Assembly: GCA_024362935.1 (NCBI GenBank)
Contig: JANCRA010000003.1
Location: 51,063,844-51,127,843, forward strand
Direction: 5' to 3'
From: Setophaga petechia
Lineage: Eukaryota > Chordata > Aves > Passeriformes > Parulidae
Length of the DNA stretch: 64,000 bases
Shown here: positions 57,881 through 64,000 of the stretch, piece after piece
Position numbering within the stretch: the stretch's first letter is position 1
Layout of the letters: each line of letters begins with the position of its first letter
Position numbers and translations under genes: made by a program
The notes under the pieces: model-generated
What the model was told of the DNA's origin: nothing
Database searches by the model: none
The model's input: only the letters and a program-made list of their open reading frames with translations

Positions 57881-60800
57881 TGTCAGTGATATTCAAACAT
57901 TTCATAGTGCCTTCATTTGATTTGCCTCTACCAAAACACCAGGGAAAACATGTACACACACGGACTGTCATGTTTAAGAAATCAATTTTATAAAGAATAA
58001 AATTTCCAAAGTCCTGGAGCACAGGCAGAGCCAGCCAGGAATTCTGTGATTTCCTGAGACTGGGCATGCTCCATAACCATCCCTGAGTTATCCCAAGCTC
58101 TGCAACTGACAGTTCAGACTGGCAGAATTCTCTGCATCCTCACATTTGGCAAAATGCTGAATTACTTTAAAACAGGTTTGTTATGGATTGCTAACGTGGT
58201 CCCTTTTATTCTCCTAGCTGCAATGGAAAATGGAGAACTTTGAATGCAACAAACAATGCACTTGGTACTAGGGACAGAAAAGCAGAAATACAGAACCCAA
58301 CTCAGCATTTTAATTCAGAAAACTTCCTGATTTACTGCAAAAATTCAAATGAATCACAGGCTTGCTTCTCTTATTTGCTTTCCATGTAGTTTCATATTAA
58401 GTAGGATTGCACTGCTCACCAGAGGAACACACCCTGGAAAACAGAAGTGTGTAGGAGTAAATAATTGCATTTCTTTACCTTGCTTTAAACCTTGACATCA
58501 TTGTGCTGCAAAGTACATGAAGGTTTAGCACCAGACAGTAAGAATTTGGATGTTCTTGCAGATTAATGAAAATAAAAAAAAAAAGAGATGCCACACAGCA
58601 TTATTTGTTACCAGCATTCTCCACCATTAACAGCTGTCTATATTTGTGTAGCTTTATTATAAATAGCTGAAGAGGGGAAGAATGCAGTTCAAACATCAGA
58701 ATTTTATCAATACTCAGGAAAAATTATTAAAGTTTTGAACTCTTGCAAAAGGACTAATTTTTTTCTTGAGCAAGTCACAGTCTTCCTGTACCTCACTTCT
58801 TTTTCCAGGGGTAAACAGGACACAGGGGAATCTTTTGTCATGAAGTTTATACAATACCCAACACCATGGTTTCCTAGTGTACCCCTGGAACACAATTATT
58901 CATCATGAATGTTCACTTTAGTAGAGCAGGAAAAAAAAAAAAGAAAGAAAGGGAGAAAAAGTGTTGAAACTGAGACATTCCAAGTAGCTCCCTCCTGGCC
59001 TCCCCAAACAGACAGTGAGTGAAGGAGGTTAAGGGCAGCTGCACATTATATGTAGGCAGAAAGAATAAAATAAGTCATAAAACAGGCAAAACAACCTTTA
59101 AGTTACTCATTTCTCCCACCCTGACCATGCAAGCACATTTTTTTCTCTCAGAGTTCCTTGCAATTAGCAGAATGGCTTCAAAGAAACATTCCTTTTGGGC
59201 AAATACATAACCTATTGAGAAAACAGCACTGCCAGTAGTTTGCAAAAATAAGTTACTAGGCACAAGTAAAGAAAGCAGTAAAAGCCCTGCCAGGCTGAAA
59301 CCCCCTCTCCTCAGCCCATGATGTGTGCATTCATCCATCACACAGCTTCCATCTCTCCTAGCAGTAGATGTTGTGTCTGATATCTCACTTTCCCCAGCAT
59401 CTTAACTTCTGATCCCCTGCATTCATCCTTTTCATCTCAATATTTCCATTCTCAAACTGGCTGAGTTTGAAAAAAAACATTCCAGGTAATGTACAACTCA
59501 ACCATCAGTGGTTAAAAAGAGATTTTCCTAAGAATGCTGGTTCCTTTAGATCACAAATCAGCAAAAAACAACAAAAGCCCCCCAGCAAACACCAAAACCT
59601 ACATCTATGCTGGATAAGGACGACTTTCTATAAAGCTGAAAATATTCACGAGTAACAATATTGACATCTGGCCAACAGTAGTTAGAATAAAGCCTTTCAG
59701 TCAATCATTACACTGCTAGAGAACACATTTTTACCTGAATTTTTACTCAGTGAGCATCTAGGTTATCCAAGTTCTTCCTCTCTCCTTCAAGATTACACAG
59801 TGTAATTTTCTTTGAAGCACAGTTTTCTTCTTCCTCACGAAGACAGCCTTGAAAATGTGAATTTATGTAAACTAGCAGTAAGGGCTGGACAGGACATATT
59901 TCAGCCTCCTGGTTCCTAAGCCTCCTGCAGAAGGAGTGAAGAGGGAGCTCACACAACCCTTTCTTCCCATACTGTGATGCAGAATACATCACAAATTGTG
60001 TGTTTTGAATCACAGCTCACATTAACTTCTCAAATCTCTGCTTTTAGATCTTTAACTACAGGGAAAAGTAACTATTAAGCTGGATTAGCAGGAAGCCCTA
60101 GGAAAATATTTCCAAGCCTAAAAACACTAATGACCACATTCAGATGAGAGCTTCATGCAGCTCAGATCATTTTCAGCTGAGCTCTGCCTGCAATCACACA
60201 CGGAATCTTTCAGACAATTTCCAGGAACTGTCTATAATTTCTTATGCAAATTATAGGTGTAATTACTCAGAACTTCTTTGCTACAAGCTTCTAGACGCTG
60301 AGCTGTGGTGTGCAGCACTTTTAGGGACTGCACACAGCTACAACAAAGAAAGTCTCTCCTACCCAGAAACACAAGCTAAGCAGCCTGGTGAAAAAAAAGG
60401 AGGATGGATTATGCAGCTGTGATGGAGGTTTGGGGCTAAGTCTCCATTGCACAGGAAAAACAGGATCAACACATTTATTAAAGAATAAAAAATACTTGCA
60501 AGAATTTTCTCTCTTTTTTTTTAAACTACACATGAAAAAGGAGTGTATTTATGGCCAGTGAAATCATTAGTCTAGGTAAAACATTGTTTCTAGCACAAAA
60601 TCTGTAATTGCTTGTAATAAGCAGTAGTAAGATCATTCAGTTTGTGAGGAAGTGAAGGAAACTTGTTTCATTAAGATTACCCAGTTTTCATTTTTAAAAA
60701 GACTTTCTAATCAATTTCATTTGCTTAAAGCAAGAAGTGGACAAGATACAATTTTTAATTTAATGATACCAAACTCCTTTAAATCTAAATCTTAGCAATC

Positions 60801-61647
60801 TGTCCATTGCCTGTTAAAGAACTGACTCACTCATGTACTGAAGGACAGATCACATCATACCAACTACAAAAGGACCTTTGTGCCTCAGATTTTCAGTCCC
60901 ATGGGGTTTTAGCTATCATGGTTTAACTGCCTTTCTTTGCCACATGTTGTAACTGCAGCTTTTTACATTTCTGTTTCTTTTCAGTCCTTCCTCAAAACTC
61001 AGTAAAAACAGCATTGATGTGTGGAGTTTATTTGGTGTAATTGCAAATGCATTGCTACAGCTTGGTAAGTTGGTGTAAGTGTCTAGGACACTACAGCATT
61101 TCTGCTGTTTTATACTAAAAAACACCCCTATCTCTTGTAACGAATAAAAAATTTAAAGTAGCATATTTAAACTGTTAGTATTTTTCCATTTTGAATTAGT
61201 TTTAACTCAAATTTTCAAGAAAACTTCTAATTTTGTGGTTTTACTGGAAAGGCAGAAACACTTGCAAGGGAAATTAAAGACCAAATAGATCAGTAAATCA
61301 GTTTGACTTGGACCTTCAAAGGACCCTGCAGCAAACAATTTTAAACACCTCTTTTTTAGATAATAATTAAATGTTTATAGGAAAGAGGCTCTCAGTGCTT
61401 TCAGCTCTGCAAGTTCTGCAGCTCTGCCCTGTTTGCAGAGGGAATCCATCAGTCCTGCAAGCAATATTGAGAGGCTCCCCTGTCCATCCTGTGCTCAGAG
61501 CCCCACGATTTTGAGAAAGTGAGAATGGGAAGCATGTCTGGGGACAGCTGTAGTGACCTCTCACAAAGTGAAACACTCAAAATTGAGGAAATTCCAAAGG
61601 TCAGGTTGCTCTGGCAACCCTGGGGAAGGGATCAGCAGCCAGTCCTG

Positions 61648-62031
61648 TGTTGCAGACATCTTTTATGAAAAATCCTTTCCTTGGGATTTTTCCTCCTGAG
61701 AAGCTGAGAGGCCTCAGGAACAAAATGTAAACATTGATTATCTGCTGCTGTGGAATGCAACAGGTGGAGCTGTGATTGGCCATGTTGGATGTTTCTAATT
61801 AATGGCCAACCACAGTGAGCTGGCTTGGACAGAGAGTCTGAGCCACAAACCTTTGTTATCATTCTTTCTTTTTCTATTCTTAGCTAGCCTTCTGATGAAA
61901 TAATTTCTCCTATTCTTTTAGTATAGTTTTAATATAATATATATCATAAAATAATAAATCAAGCCTTCTGAAACATGGAGTCAGATCCTCATCTCTGCCC
62001 TCATCCTCGGACCCCTGTGAACACCATCACA
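61648..62031 (+). mobile_element. Solo LTR of an avian endogenous retrovirus
   Basis: About 384 bp starting TGTTGCAGACATCTTTTATG and ending ACACCATCACA, so bounded TG...CA. Inside are a CCAAT-type GATTGGCC, an AT-rich TATA-like stretch and AATAAATCAAGCC near the 3' end as a poly(A) signal, which sets the orientation as plus. It matches a very common passerine LTR as I remember it. There is no internal viral gene and no clear target-site duplication, which suggests an older insertion. Confidence 0.8.
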
Positions 62032-64000
62032 GTGCTGCACAGGCATAAAGCAGCATGCAAGGTGCCCTGATTTTCACATGCTTTTAAAACAAAAATGCAT
62101 CTGGACACTTATGCAAAGTCTTAACCTGAAGGCTACAGCATGTGTAAAAGTCTTAATAAATAGCTGATTATAGTAACAAATGGCTGTAATGGTTATTCAA
62201 GTATGTACATTTGTTTTAGGTGTTGTTAACAAAATTAAAGGCAAGGCCACAGAGAGCTGGCATGAAAAATGATGAATTGAGTAAACAGAAAAACAATGAA
62301 CTGCTTTATTTTTAAATGTTTAAAATATTTTTAATTGCTATAAATAGGTTATTGTTGATATCTGAGGAATTAACTAATCAGCTTTTCTGAAGTCAAGTAT
62401 CTGAAAATAAATGTCAGCGCCTTAAACAAATTTTAAGTGGTAAAAAAAATACAACCCCACAAATTACAAACCATAAATATTGTGTTCAGCTTTTTTATTT
62501 CCTCCTTTAATATCCTGGATATTTAGAGGTCACACTCAATTTTTATCTTTCCTTTTCCCTCAAGTCCCCATCATTCTTGACACAAAATTTTCTGGAACTG
62601 TTATGACAGGAATTTATTTATTCCTCTATCAAAGACCTTGTTTAAAGTAATTTTCTATGTAATTTCCTTTTTCATATCTCTATTGCTGCAAGATCTATGC
62701 ATAAACACACTGTAGTTAATGGTTAAAAAAGCCACAATATTTTAACTTCACAAATGCTCACCTTACTTAATGCGTAGCAGTAAAAAGGTACACAAGTGCT
62801 CTAGGTATATAATTTCTTTTGTTCAGAAAAAATAACCTAAATCATTGATTGAAAAATAACAGAAAATAAGAAGGAAATGCACTAATCATAACTGAAGCAT
62901 AGCCTTTTAACACAATTGTAACTTATTTAGAAAATGCAAGAAAACCACTGCAACTGTTGCTGTCCACTTACTCTGATCTACAATGAAGGAAATTGCTTAG
63001 TATTTAAATTGTTCTATTGTGCTAATCATTATTTTAAATAGTCAGTCCAGTGCTCTGAAGGGAAATTTCATGAAGATTCCTATTATAAAGTTATACACCT
63101 TTACTATAGAAACCAAACTTTGAGTTTGAAAGTGTTGTGAACCTTGAATAGGACTTAAGTGATAAAAATATAAAACTGCTTGGAAGTGAACAAACTGAAA
63201 ACAACAAATAGAAGCTATTTTCTAGCCATTCTACACAGTCCCAGCTGTGCCCATCAGCTGCATGTCACCCAGCATGGACTTGAAATGAGACCCACCAGCA
63301 CCTCCCCAGCACACAAAAATAGGATTAAGTGCTCTCTGTCTGCTCTGCACAATTTCAATCCCTCCTGAAGCAGAACAGAGGTGTCCATCCTCCTCAGTTC
63401 AAGTGCTGTGAGACTCAATGAATGCTGTGATGACATGTGGCTATTCAGGGGTGAAGGATGAGGTCACCAGGAAACATTGTGATTTCCTTTTATTTATCTA
63501 GGAACTCAGTGAAAACTTTGTTCTACAGAACCTGAAGCCCATGCAAAGGAGCTCAAGTGAGTAGCAGTGCTCTTTTTTTTGTGTAGAAACCAAGTTTTAA
63601 TCACTTATTAGAGGTGATTTAATAATCCCCACTAACAGCTCCTCCTTCAAATTCTGGCTGGTCAATCCCATGAGGAAAATACATTAAACTTGAGCTAAAA
63701 GCCTGTTTATCTCTGAAGTACAATTTCCTCTGGAGGCCCCTTTTCCAGCAAGGCTGTGAGCAGTGCTGGGTTTCTCACACAGCAGCCAAAGCCATGAGCT
63801 GAACACCAACATTGTGCAAGCCCAGGAGAAGGGAATTCAAACATGAATACTCCTTGCTCAACTTTTTAATTGTTTTTACTTTTTAATCTTTCTGTGCTAA
63901 TACTGAAGCATGGATACAGACACATGTCATTACACATTTAACCTTCTCATTATTTTCCAGTGAGCAATAATTGCAGGAGCTCTGGTTAAAAGGAAACTCA

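Larger units (their letters stand above)
54520..64000 (-). other. PPFIBP2 5' intron (incomplete, at least 9.5 kb)
   Basis: I looked for the short initiator exon expected upstream (a reading like MASDASHALEAALEQMDGII in human) and did not find it, so it probably lies beyond 64000. Structures present are a relic of the 430-bp repeat (55917-56103), an AT-rich run (57765-57880) and a solo LTR (61648-62031). Confidence 0.7.

Noticed and set aside
57463..63436. Search for the liprin-beta-2 initiator exon (MASDASH-like) in the 5' intron
   Set aside because: No frame resembling it next to a phase-1 donor was found. Several short open frames here lack any similarity.

Overview
The window is vertebrate nuclear DNA, most likely from a songbird (passerine). 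Coding sequence is sparse and split into short exons with GT-AG signals. Non-coding DNA is AT-rich and microsatellite-rich. The one large transposon fragment is a CR1 LINE, and a solo LTR near 61.6-62.0 kb resembles a family I know from passerine genomes. There are no bacterial-type genes, operons, CRISPR arrays, tRNAs or rRNAs that I can recognise.

One protein gene explains the coding signal: PPFIBP2 (liprin-beta-2), transcribed on the minus strand, so its 5' side lies at high coordinates. I assembled 13 exons by joining splice sites in a continuous reading frame: 54305-54519, 32628-32717, 28652-28765, 20362-20493, 13472-13564, 10844-10952, 7654-7715, 7062-7137, 6278-6375, 6035-6099, 5039-5099, 3452-3493 and 1704-1848. 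They give about 433 codons, cover the N-terminal coiled-coil half and part of the linker, and match the vertebrate liprin-beta-2 protein as I remember it. The first coding exon (upstream of 64000) and the C-terminal SAM-domain exons (below position 1) are outside the window or not visible.

Beyond these exons I see several candidate alternative pieces on the same strand. The best is a symmetrical 60-codon cassette exon (14973-15152). Next are a TATA-associated alternative first exon (41284-41331, 16 codons, in phase with the exon at 32628) and a 33-nt microexon carrying an RSVSAP motif (449-481). Weaker in-frame microexon candidates lie near 8.9, 15.7 and 24.1 kb.

Layout: 0.4-15.2 kb is exon-dense. 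15.2-32.7 kb holds three exons between introns of 4-8 kb. 32.7-54.3 kb is one 21.6-kb intron with an old CR1, a younger CR1, the alternative first exon, a TAA/AAG microsatellite and a 430-bp tandem repeat array. 54.5-64 kb is the 5' intron with a distant relic of the 430-bp repeat and the solo LTR.

The most unusual feature is the array at 52407-53797. Each of its four copies carries, on the liprin sense strand, an open 48-nt segment ending at a strong splice donor and matching the phase-0/phase-0 intron in which it sits.

Comparisons with human PPFIBP2/PPFIBP1 and with repeat families are from memory. No alignment, database search or RNA evidence was available.
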